Assembly (NCBI GenBank): GCA_002084805.1
Contig: NBMC01000002.1
Location: 1-64,000, forward strand
Reading direction: 5' to 3'
DNA from: Spirochaetaceae bacterium 4572_59
GTDB taxonomy: Bacteria > Spirochaetota > Spirochaetia > DSM-2461
DNA length: 64,000 nt
The position numbers and the translations under genes are program-made. Below, piece after piece: positions 1 through 8,227 of this stretch. Numbering within the stretch: the stretch's first letter is position 1; each line of letters starts with the position of its first letter. Under the pieces are notes generated by a model that ran no database searches, was not told the DNA's origin, and saw only the letters and a program-made list of their open reading frames with translations.

Positions 1-169
1 ATCCCTTTGTAAAAGAACGCTTAGTTCAGTGCGTCAGCAGCTTGCCTGCCCGAACGCTCCGTGAATATAAACTGTTTCCTTGTTTATTGTCAACAGATTT
101 GTGTGAAAAATATGACAAGTATTTACTTCCACTAGCTAAAATGTTCAGAGACAAAGATTAACACTATCA

Positions 170-198
170 TTGACCCGTTAATTTTATTTATATATTAT
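170..198 (+). promoter_or_regulatory. Candidate sigma70-type promoter TTGACC-17 nt-TATTAT upstream of adk
   Basis: TTGACC at 170-175 and TATTAT at 193-198; the expected TSS falls at about 204-206, next to the ATG at 206. Confidence 0.45.
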
Positions 199-205
199 TT
201 TAAGT

Positions 206-967
206 ATGTCAGATACGGAATCCAAGACTTACAAAAAATGTATTAACTGCGGTAAACACTATTCTGTCGCTCTCATGATCAATAAACTTTATTGCTCTGA
301 AGAGTGCGCCAGCCAATACAGACGCTGTGAGAATTGCGGAAACTTTTATTTATTTTTAGGCCCTCCTGGTGCAGGGAAAGGAACAATGGCTTTCAAAGCA
401 AAAGAACATTATAGTATTCCACATATATCAACAGGAGATCTTTTTCGAGCTGCCATCGAAGATCAGACAGAACTTGGCAAACAGGTTAAAAGTATTCTTG
501 ACAAGGGAGACCTTGTTCCTGATGAATTGACTACAGCAATGATCAAAGAAAGACTGAAAAACCCTGACAGCAAGAAAGGCTTTATCCTTGACGGATTCCC
601 CAGAACAATACCTCAGGCTGAAGCACTAAAAGAAATCATCAAAATCGATAAAGTAGTAAACTTCACAATACCTGAAAGCGAAGTAGTCAGAAGACTGTCT
701 GGAAGAAGAGTTTGCAGAAACTGTGGCGAAAGTTTCCATATGGAATTCATACCGCCTAAAAAAGAAGGTGTTTGTGATAAATGTTCGGGAGAACTGTATA
801 CAAGAGACGATGATCAGATTGATGCAATCAAAAATAGATTATCTGTTTATAACAAATCCACAGCCCCCCTGATAAACTTCTATAAAGAAGATGAAAGCCT
901 TGTAAATGTAAACAGCAACCAGAAACCTGATGCTGTATTTAACGATCTCAAAGAAATCCTGAAATAA
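206..967 (+). CDS. adk: Adenylate kinase with N-terminal Cys-rich (zinc-finger-like) extension
   Basis: P-loop FLGPPGAGKGT, HISTGDLFR, GFILDGFPRT, zinc LID CRNCGESFH...CDKCSGELYTRDDD; N-terminal CINCGKHY..LYCSEECASQYRRCENCGNFY in the same ORF. Confidence 0.93.
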   Translation: MSDTESKTYKKCINCGKHYSVALMINKLYCSEECASQYRRCENCGNFYLFLGPPGAGKGTMAFKAKEHYSIPHISTGDLFRAAIEDQTELGKQVKSILDKGDLVPDELTTAMIKERLKNPDSKKGFILDGFPRTIPQAEALKEIIKIDKVVNFTIPESEVVRRLSGRRVCRNCGESFHMEFIPPKKEGVCDKCSGELYTRDDDQIDAIKNRLSVYNKSTAPLINFYKEDESLVNVNSNQKPDAVFNDLKEILK

Positions 968-1828
968 TAAAAAGCCGCCGGCAAAATAACTTACGGCGGC
1001 TTTACAATACACGTCTAATAAAAAAAAACCAAGATCCAATGCTTCTATCAGATGTTCCTGTGCCGTAACATGATCTTCAAGATAGAGAAACTCGATACGA
1101 CATCTTTCAAAAAGCAGAGATTCTTTATTATCGCCTACTCCTGAAGAGCTTAAAAGCCTATGATACATCTCGTCAGCACTGTAATACTGTTCAGCACTAA
1201 TATACAAATCTTTTAAAGCTTCATATGTATCATACGAACCCTGATCATCCACCAACATAGATTCATACAAACTGATAGCCAATTCCAGATCATCGTCAGC
1301 AACAGCCAATTCAGCCAGAAGCCTCCTGTACTCAACTTTGTCTTCCAGCTCCAAAAGGCGATTAAGATAAAAACGGGCAGCTGATCGATCTTCCCGCTCT
1401 TTCTCCAGTAGGCTTAAATTATACAAAGCCCTCTTATTATAGGCGTTTATTCCCAGTATCGACTCATAATGCTCAACAGCTTCATCTGTCTTATCCATTT
1501 TGTAATAGGCATAAGCAAGCATCTCCAGAACCATGACATTCACAGGATCTTTCTCCTGAAGCTGATTCAGAAGTTTTAAAGACGTTCTGTAATTACCTAT
1601 TTCCAGATTTGTCCTTGCCAGATTGAAAACAGCCTGATTGATCGAAGAGTCCAATTCCAAAGACCTATTATAATATTCTGCGGCTTTATCAAACTGACCC
1701 AGATCAAAATAAGCGTTTCCGACATTATAATAATCCCGGGCTAACTCCTCTCTCTGAGGAGTACTCTGACATGATGCCAGCAGCAATGCCAGGGCAAAAA
1801 TTTTACTGACCGAGTATAGTCTGTTCAA
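839..1828 (-). CDS. TPR-repeat lipoprotein (the 3' end of the ORF is suspect; natural end likely near 1015)
   Basis: Signal peptide with lipobox-like LLASC; repeated TPR motifs (YYNVGNAYFDLGQFDKAAEYYNRSLELD). The ORF runs through the terminator hairpin and into adk antisense. Confidence 0.75.
   Translation of the reverse strand: MNRLYSVSKIFALALLLASCQSTPQREELARDYYNVGNAYFDLGQFDKAAEYYNRSLELDSSINQAVFNLARTNLEIGNYRTSLKLLNQLQEKDPVNVMVLEMLAYAYYKMDKTDEAVEHYESILGINAYNKRALYNLSLLEKEREDRSAARFYLNRLLELEDKVEYRRLLAELAVADDDLELAISLYESMLVDDQGSYDTYEALKDLYISAEQYYSADEMYHRLLSSSGVGDNKESLLFERCRIEFLYLEDHVTAQEHLIEALDLGFFLLDVYCKAAVSYFAGGFLLFQDFFEIVKYSIRFLVAVYIYKAFIFFIEVYQGGCGFVINR
971..1003. terminator. Hairpin between convergent adk and TPR lipoprotein gene, probably bidirectional
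   Basis: GCCGCC...GGCGGC stem with A-rich left flank and T-rich right flank. Confidence 0.6.
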
Positions 1829-2873
1829 TCGTCCTCACCTGAGACCTGTAAAGATTAGCCATAGTCGAACCATAGTCTGCAATCAACTGGATCATATTTC
1901 TCGGATATTCATCATTATCAGCACCATTCAGACGGTCCCCTGCATCTCCCAATCCAGGAAGGATATAGGCGGCATCATTCAAGACCGGATCCATCCATAG
2001 GGTATAACAGGTAATATTTTCAACAGAACGGATAATCTGAAGTGTTCCTTTCAAGGCAGATATAACATTCAGAAAACGAATAGATTTTGGTTTAACACCC
2101 AAGCTCAAAATATATTTCACAATAGTAACAAGACTACCACCTGTGGCATTCATAGGATCGGCAAAGATAAGATTTTTCCCATCTAGCTGTTCCGGGGTAA
2201 AATATGATTTATCCAGATCCAGAATATATTCCATATTATCTTTCATCTTGGAATCGTCCCTTTTAATTCTAAAAAGAGCAAAGGGTGTTACATATCCGGT
2301 TGAAGAGTATTCCTGAATCTCTTTACTGAGAATCATAGAAGGGAGAAGAGCGCCCCTCAGCATGACACACATAACAGAATCAGAGATAGCGTCATCCACA
2401 TCAGGGATTTTATGTACAGCATAGTTCTGAACCGGCATAGTTACAGGAGTTTTAACAATCAGATGATTCTTTCGGTTTGATTCTCCTCCGTCATAAGCCA
2501 GATTAAACAGCAATTCATAAGCCCTCTGAACATAGTAAACAAATTCATCATGGGGGGTTCTTATATCACGCAGTTTAGCAATCAGCCTTGAGACTTCCCC
2601 GTGTTTTAATTGAGGAGTCTCAAAAGAGTAAACCCTGATAGCATCCTCTTTTATGGTGATCTCTTTCATAAAATCACCCATAATTTCGTACATTTTAATA
2701 ATTTTATCAGTTTCCCTTTTTATGACGACAGCATTCCCTTCTGCCGCAGAAAGCGATTTGTACGATTCCATAGCCTCACTATAATATCCATTCATACGGA
2801 CAATGTTATTCTGATCTTCCTCAGTCAGATAACCGTTCAGGTCCTCAGCCTTTAAAACGATATTTTTACTCAT
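1803..2873 (-). CDS. Uracil phosphoribosyltransferase-like protein with long N-terminal extension
   Basis: PRPP-binding-like IFADPMNATGGS, C-terminal LNDAAYILPGLGDAGDRLNG; about 150 aa N-terminal region of unknown function. Confidence 0.8.
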   Translation of the reverse strand: MSKNIVLKAEDLNGYLTEEDQNNIVRMNGYYSEAMESYKSLSAAEGNAVVIKRETDKIIKMYEIMGDFMKEITIKEDAIRVYSFETPQLKHGEVSRLIAKLRDIRTPHDEFVYYVQRAYELLFNLAYDGGESNRKNHLIVKTPVTMPVQNYAVHKIPDVDDAISDSVMCVMLRGALLPSMILSKEIQEYSSTGYVTPFALFRIKRDDSKMKDNMEYILDLDKSYFTPEQLDGKNLIFADPMNATGGSLVTIVKYILSLGVKPKSIRFLNVISALKGTLQIIRSVENITCYTLWMDPVLNDAAYILPGLGDAGDRLNGADNDEYPRNMIQLIADYGSTMANLYRSQVRTIEQTILGQ

Positions 2874-2983
2874 AATCGATCCTTTACTCATATTATGAAA
2901 CTATTATACACAAAATCCAGTATGGAATAAACAGAAGGCCAATAATCCTTTAGCAGTATCAACGGATGCAATTATAAATAGAA

Positions 2984-3007
2984 CAGGTCACTCTTGCGAG
3001 TGACCTG
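2984..3007 (-). terminator. Perfect 10-bp hairpin downstream of the tRNA array
   Basis: CAGGTCACTC TTGC GAGTGACCTG on the + strand, just 3' of the minus-strand tRNA cluster. Confidence 0.6.
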
Positions 3008-3018
3008 AAATTAAATAA

Positions 3019-3090
3019 CATCTCCAGGGGGAATTGAACCCCCGTTGCCGGGATGAAAACCCGGTGTCCTAACCACTAGACGATGGAGAC
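3019..3090 (-). tRNA. tRNA-Glu(TTC)
   Basis: Reverse complement GTCTCCATCGTCTAGTGGTTAGGACACCGGGTTTTCATCCCGG...; anticodon loop TTTTCAT, T-arm GGGGGTTCAATTCCCCC, 7-bp acceptor. Confidence 0.93.
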
Positions 3091-3116
3091 AAAAAAAACT
3101 AACCGAACAAAACGGA

Positions 3117-3189
3117 TGAGCCGCACTGGGTTCGAACCAGTGACCCACGCCTTAAAAGGGCGTTGCTCTGCCAACTGAGCTAGCGGCCC
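3117..3189 (-). tRNA. tRNA-Lys(TTT)
   Basis: Reverse complement GGGCCGCTAGCTCAGTTGGCAGAGCAACGCCCTTTTAAGGCGTGGGTCACTGGTTCGAACCCAGTGCGGCTCA; anticodon TTT. Confidence 0.93.
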
Positions 3190-3194
3190 GTGAG

Positions 3195-3266
3195 CATCTC
3201 CAGGGGGAATTGAACCCCCGTTGCCGGGATGAAAACCCGGTGTCCTAACCACTAGACGATGGAGAC
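3195..3266 (-). tRNA. tRNA-Glu(TTC), second copy
   Basis: Same 72-nt body as the copy at 3019-3090. Confidence 0.93.
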
Positions 3267-3289
3267 AAATTGTTCATTCGGTTAGCCTA

Positions 3290-3362
3290 TGAGCCGCACT
3301 GGGTTCGAACCAGTGACCCACGCCTTAAAAGGGCGTTGCTCTGCCAGCTGAGCTAGCGGCCC
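3290..3362 (-). tRNA. tRNA-Lys(TTT), second copy
   Basis: Near-identical to the copy at 3117-3189; one D-arm difference (CCAACTGAGC vs CCAGCTGAGC on the + strand). Confidence 0.93.
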
Positions 3363-3511
3363 GTTGAACGATTGAGAAGATACCAAATGGCCCCAAAAGT
3401 GTCAACACTTATTTGAATAATTCCAAATTTAAATTGTTAGATTTGGGATCCCATTTACCTATTTTCTTATATTACAATAAGTTATAAAAATCAGCTGTCA
3501 TTGATAACAAA

Positions 3512-3547
3512 ATAGACCAGACAGTGTGAAAACACTAGCAGGTCTAT
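3512..3547 (-). terminator. Two-part hairpin downstream of the OMP-like gene
   Basis: ATAGACC...GGTCTAT outer stem and AGTGT GAAA ACACT inner stem, followed by a T-rich stretch on the minus strand. Confidence 0.5.
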
Positions 3548-3566
3548 AATATTTCAAATAAAAAAA

Positions 3567-4763
3567 TCAGAATCTAAAAGCAAATTCCAGAGCACCGCCC
3601 ATCTTGGGTTCAGCCCCGGCATAAGAGCCGACTTCTTCTGAATAAAGGGCTCCGTTCAGTTCCATAAAATAGAGATCCAGACCGAAACCTGCAGTAAAGT
3701 ATCCACCCTGAAAACCAGTTCTCAGGGCAACAGAAGAGAGAAGTATTACTTCCGCTCCTAAATCCAGTTTTGTCCAGAAAGATTGAGAATCATATCCGTA
3801 AATGTTATCTTCAAAAATAAGAGGCTGTGAATAAGCGCCATGAACTGTTAAATCAATATATTTATTTAGCTTGCCAAAAACAGGATGATAAGCAACAGCA
3901 AAATTTAAACTCCAGGGAGTAATATAGCTATCATCAATATCATCATTATCAGAAAATGTAACGCCCCCGAGAGAGTTCAATGGATTAAAAAAGAAACGGG
4001 TATTTCCGATATCTCTCATAGTCAGACTGAAGATAAGATCCTGCCAGTACACATCAGCACCGGCATCCACAGCCACGCCGATACCAGCCATGGCATCAAT
4101 ATTGGAAAAATCTACATCATCACCACTATCCTCTTCATCATCCTCTGACACGGTATCTGTAAAACTTGAAATATCCACACCGGGAATCAAGATTCTGTAC
4201 ATAGGACGGACGTCAGCCCCGACAACAAGTTTTACATGATTCAGATTAAAGGGATGGGCATAACCGGCCACCAGGCCGTTTGTCCATGAAAGATCCATAG
4301 TAACACCAAGAGTTGTTTCAGCAACGGGCAGGTTCGTATCCATGACTGACATAAAGCCAAAACCAAAGCCACGCCCCACATAGCCCGAACCAATCTGAAA
4401 TCCTGCACCAATCCCGTGACTTGTTACCTGATCCAGCACTATCCCGATAATATCATCAGGGCGTGACCGATACTCTTCCATAAACTCAAAAATATTCCCC
4501 GAATAGGAGGAACTGATGGAAAGAACTGTAATCTCACCCTTCTTCCCGGTCCCTCCTTTTTTATTATCTTTATCCTCGGATTTGGCAAAAGCCGCAGGAT
4601 TGCTTAACAGAGCATTAAATCCCTCCGCATTAGCAACAAAAGAGCCACCCTGGGCCTGAACTTCCGGGCTATACCACCGGAAGGGTGAGGCATAATAACG
4701 GTCACCGGCAGTAAGGGAGCCTGCTATTAACAGCAGCATTACAAGTAGTAGTATTTTTTTCAT
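3567..4763 (-). CDS. Predicted outer-membrane beta-barrel protein with signal peptide
   Basis: MKKILLLVMLLLIAGSLTAGD signal; alternating amphipathic, Gly-rich strands; terminates ...GGALEFAFRF (aromatic C-terminus). Confidence 0.6.
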   Translation of the reverse strand: MKKILLLVMLLLIAGSLTAGDRYYASPFRWYSPEVQAQGGSFVANAEGFNALLSNPAAFAKSEDKDNKKGGTGKKGEITVLSISSSYSGNIFEFMEEYRSRPDDIIGIVLDQVTSHGIGAGFQIGSGYVGRGFGFGFMSVMDTNLPVAETTLGVTMDLSWTNGLVAGYAHPFNLNHVKLVVGADVRPMYRILIPGVDISSFTDTVSEDDEEDSGDDVDFSNIDAMAGIGVAVDAGADVYWQDLIFSLTMRDIGNTRFFFNPLNSLGGVTFSDNDDIDDSYITPWSLNFAVAYHPVFGKLNKYIDLTVHGAYSQPLIFEDNIYGYDSQSFWTKLDLGAEVILLSSVALRTGFQGGYFTAGFGLDLYFMELNGALYSEEVGSYAGAEPKMGGALEFAFRF

Positions 4764-4775
4764 ATGTCCGGCTCC

Positions 4776-5687
4776 TTAGTCCAGTAGCTTAGAGATATCC
4801 AGTCCGTCGTTAACAGCATAATACAGGCCATCACTATCCACTCCCGTGGGATCAACAGGATCACGCAGATAGAAGTTCACATCTTCTTCATCACTCGTAT
4901 TTTCGGGTTGACGATTATAAACCAGAGGGACATCATCCGGATCGGCCAGATAGTATGCCATCTTATTGATATCTTCTGCTTCTATCCCGCTTACATAATC
5001 TGTATCAGAGCTGCTATCATTATCAACATCGAGACTATAGGTAATAAACCTTGTCAAACCGGCCATCAAGGCTTTTGTTGCTGTATCTCCGGCATTTACA
5101 TCTGGAGGCTTTGGTGCTCCTGCTTTTATTAAAAGCCCATAAGATTCCAATGGCTCAACCGCCAATATAAAAGCTTCCAGTTGCACCCAGACAATATCAT
5201 GGTATGCGACCCTAGCTGGATCATCAGCGGGCGTGCCTGATTCATAGGGGGGGTCTCCAAAAAGGCTTTTAAAGAGGCCCTCTGGTGTATCCATATTATA
5301 GGCCTCTTCAAAATCATCGTTATCCATTGTAGTGGCATCACCTACCAGGTCATTGAAATTATCCATAACATCTTCCGTATTGGAAGTTTTAAGATGAACA
5401 TCTGCAGCCATAAGGGCTGCTTCCTGCCTGGTTTCATCATCAGCAGATTCATCCTGATAAGCATCTTTCAGTGTTTCCAGAACTTCCGCTTTTGCTGCAG
5501 GATCATCCTCCAGTTTATCATAAAAAGCATCATCCTTCGATGAATCAATAATATCATCCACATCACCCAGATCAGGCATTTTATACTTATCGATACCACT
5601 GTAAATATTCGTGAGAAATGGATTACAGCCAGCCAATGAAAACAGGATCAATAACAGGATTGATACATGTCGTATTTTCCCTACCAT
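4776..5687 (-). CDS. Asp/Glu-rich predicted lipoprotein of unknown function
   Basis: Start MVGKIRHVSILLLILFSLAGC with lipobox LAGC; ORF upstream of this Met is probably not translated. Confidence 0.65.
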   Translation of the reverse strand: MVGKIRHVSILLLILFSLAGCNPFLTNIYSGIDKYKMPDLGDVDDIIDSSKDDAFYDKLEDDPAAKAEVLETLKDAYQDESADDETRQEAALMAADVHLKTSNTEDVMDNFNDLVGDATTMDNDDFEEAYNMDTPEGLFKSLFGDPPYESGTPADDPARVAYHDIVWVQLEAFILAVEPLESYGLLIKAGAPKPPDVNAGDTATKALMAGLTRFITYSLDVDNDSSSDTDYVSGIEAEDINKMAYYLADPDDVPLVYNRQPENTSDEEDVNFYLRDPVDPTGVDSDGLYYAVNDGLDISKLLD

Positions 5688-5857
5688 ACTATTCTCCCTC
5701 TTTTTAATTTTATAATTACCTGAAAACAGAACATGATTAAGTATAGCGCTTGTTAGTACAATTAAACGAAATCCCATCTATAAATTTATCACAGAACAAA
5801 GAGATTACAATATATATTTCTATTTTTGCAGAATTACAGAAAAAGTATGTGAATCCC

Positions 5858-7204
5858 CTACACAGCGGAGGCATAGCAGCAGTAATTACGGTGTAATTCG
5901 ATTCGGCAAGAGACAATAGCTCCCCGCAGAGACTCATCTGATTCGGAGAACTGCTTGCTTGGTATACGAACTTTCAGGTAGTTCCCTGAAGTCCCTTCCC
6001 AGTAAGAGATACCATCAGATTCTTTGATTTCTTCCAGCAGCACATCCACATTCCGTCCTATCCAGCGTTCAAAATAGTCCTGATGAGAGGAATGAGAAAT
6101 ATCACGGATTTCACTTGTCCTGACACCGGCAATTCTCTGAGGCACTGAAGGCCTCATATCCCAGGCAGCAGTTCCCGGCCGTGGCGAGAAGGGGAAAACA
6201 TGAATTCGGGAAAATTGCAGTTCCTTCAGCAAGGCAATAGTTTCCTCATGTTCCTCATCGTTTTCACCGGGAAACCCGGCAATAATATCCGCTGCAATAA
6301 AGGGATCTGATTTCAGCTCTCTCAGACGTAGGACAGCATCCTTAACAAGATGGGCTTCATAATTCCTGTTCATTCGCTCCAAGACTGTATCGGAACCGGA
6401 TTGAGCAGAAACATGAAAATGTGGGCAGATTCTGGGATGAGATAGTATACTGAGATCACTATCAAGCAAGGTCTTCGGCTCAAGAGAAGAAAGGCGTATT
6501 CTAAAATGCTGCGTTTCTTCCAGAATAAGTTCCAGAAGATCCGAAAGGTTTTTATTTCCATCAGAATAGGAATCAATATTGATTCCCGTCAAAACAACTT
6601 CTCTATATCCGGAGTTCTCAAGCTCTTTCAGACGATTTATCACAGTAGAGCTGTCCAGACTGACCGAAGAGCCACGAGCTAGGCACACACGGCAATAAGC
6701 ACAACGGTTATCACAACCATCCTGTATTTTCAGAAATGCTCTAGCATGAAAATTAAAATCTGCTGCGGAAAAACGAAAGCGACCGCTTGGATCATCAATT
6801 CCGGACGACTGAGTTTCCAGCCAGAAACTTGCCTGCTTATACAGGTTTTCACGGCTAGTATGGTCACTTGCCAGAAATCCGGCCAGATCCATAATCAAAT
6901 CCTTTTGATCCAAAGGAATGGAGAGTACGTTTTCTCCCAGAGAACTGATAACTTCTGTTTCCAGCTGAGCATAACAACCGGTGACAATTACAAGAGATTC
7001 CGGATAGTCCCGACTGGCCTTACGGATAATCCGCCGGGCTTTTTGCTCACTTTTAGATGTAACCGTACAGGTATTAATGACATAAATATCAGAAGGTTTT
7101 TCAAACTCTTCAATCTGAAACCCCTGTTTTTCGAAGGCATCTGCCAGGGCTTCAGTCTCACACTGATTTAACTTACACCCGAATGTAAAAAATGAAGATT
7201 TCAT
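5858..7204 (-). CDS. mtaB: Radical-SAM tRNA methylthiotransferase, MtaB-like
   Basis: FGCKLNQCETEA N-terminus, VINTCTVTSKSEQKARRIIR, radical SAM cysteines GCDNRCAYC, TRAM-like C-terminus. Confidence 0.85.
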   Translation of the reverse strand: MKSSFFTFGCKLNQCETEALADAFEKQGFQIEEFEKPSDIYVINTCTVTSKSEQKARRIIRKASRDYPESLVIVTGCYAQLETEVISSLGENVLSIPLDQKDLIMDLAGFLASDHTSRENLYKQASFWLETQSSGIDDPSGRFRFSAADFNFHARAFLKIQDGCDNRCAYCRVCLARGSSVSLDSSTVINRLKELENSGYREVVLTGINIDSYSDGNKNLSDLLELILEETQHFRIRLSSLEPKTLLDSDLSILSHPRICPHFHVSAQSGSDTVLERMNRNYEAHLVKDAVLRLRELKSDPFIAADIIAGFPGENDEEHEETIALLKELQFSRIHVFPFSPRPGTAAWDMRPSVPQRIAGVRTSEIRDISHSSHQDYFERWIGRNVDVLLEEIKESDGISYWEGTSGNYLKVRIPSKQFSESDESLRGAIVSCRIELHRNYCCYASAV

Positions 7205-7209
7205 AGCTT

Positions 7210-7866
7210 TTACGATTCCGTTCCGCGGACTCTATCTAGTCCTTTCTTAGCTTCCTGCAGAGAGGGCTGAAGGGAGAGCGCCTTACTATAGGCCTCAACA
7301 GCGGATACAGAATTACCTGTACCTTCTCTGGCATAGCCCAGACGAGCCCACCACTGAGCAATGGAAGGAACATGATACAGAGCTGTAGTCAGAGCAATAT
7401 CCGCATGATGATACTGCCCCATACGGATGTATATTTCTCCCATATAGGAATACACCTGCCCGATTCTGTCACCGGTGGGATTGAGAGCAACATACTGCTG
7501 AAAATAATTCAGTCCAGCCTGATAATTTCCAAGAAAAAAATTGGCTTCTCCCAGTGTTTCAATAACACGAGCATCATAACGAGACCATTTGAGAGCATCC
7601 TTTGAGTAACTAACGGCATCTTCATAACGTCCCAGACGGATAAATGCCCAACCGAGAACAGTATAGGAGTCCATTCTGGGAGTGATCTGATTATCACCAT
7701 AGGCGGCCAGCTCTTCCAGACAGACTTCTACAGAATCCGCATACTTCCCCTGCCGATATAATTTCAGAGCATCTTTTCTCTCTTCCTGAGCGGAGAGAGG
7801 TATCATGAATAAAAAAATCAATCCCAGCAGGATTGCACTTCTATTTGTAATCATATTAATTTTCAT
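7210..7866 (-). CDS. Secreted TPR-repeat protein
   Basis: Signal MKINMITNRSAILLGLIFLFMIPLSAQ; TPR motifs; start overlaps the end of the bactofilin gene. Confidence 0.75.
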   Translation of the reverse strand: MKINMITNRSAILLGLIFLFMIPLSAQEERKDALKLYRQGKYADSVEVCLEELAAYGDNQITPRMDSYTVLGWAFIRLGRYEDAVSYSKDALKWSRYDARVIETLGEANFFLGNYQAGLNYFQQYVALNPTGDRIGQVYSYMGEIYIRMGQYHHADIALTTALYHVPSIAQWWARLGYAREGTGNSVSAVEAYSKALSLQPSLQEAKKGLDRVRGTES

Positions 7867-8227
7867 CACTTTTCTCCTGAGGCCGCATACGACTGACACC
7901 TTCAAAACGGCAGCCGGTTTCCATTATAATATGAGGAGCGGTAATATCTCCTACAACCTCGGCACAACCTGCCAGCTCCACCTGAGTTTCTGCTGTGACA
8001 TTGCCCCGAACCTTCCCGCGGACATGAACCGACTTTGCTCCGATTTCAGCTATGACATCTGCATACTCTCCGATAAAAAGATCACCCTCAGCCTCTATGC
8101 GACCTTCAAATTTTCCTTTTATCATCAGTTCCCGGGAGAAGGAAACCTCTCCATTAAAAACTATATCTTCGGCCAAAACCGTATCCAGCCTGTGTTCCTT
8201 AATTTTCCTTGAATGAATTTCAGCCAT
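7856..8227 (-). CDS. Bactofilin family cytoskeletal protein
   Basis: VFNGEVSFSRELMIKGKFEGRIEAEGDLFIGEYADVIAEIGAKSVHVRGKVRGNVTAETQVEL beta-helical repeats typical of DUF583/bactofilin. Confidence 0.88.
   Translation of the reverse strand: MAEIHSRKIKEHRLDTVLAEDIVFNGEVSFSRELMIKGKFEGRIEAEGDLFIGEYADVIAEIGAKSVHVRGKVRGNVTAETQVELAGCAEVVGDITAPHIIMETGCRFEGVSRMRPQEKSDEN

Noticed and set aside
3019-3362. tRNA array considered as an integrated-element attachment site
   Set aside because: No integrase, no flanking truncated tRNA copy and no foreign gene content; simple tandem duplication explains it.
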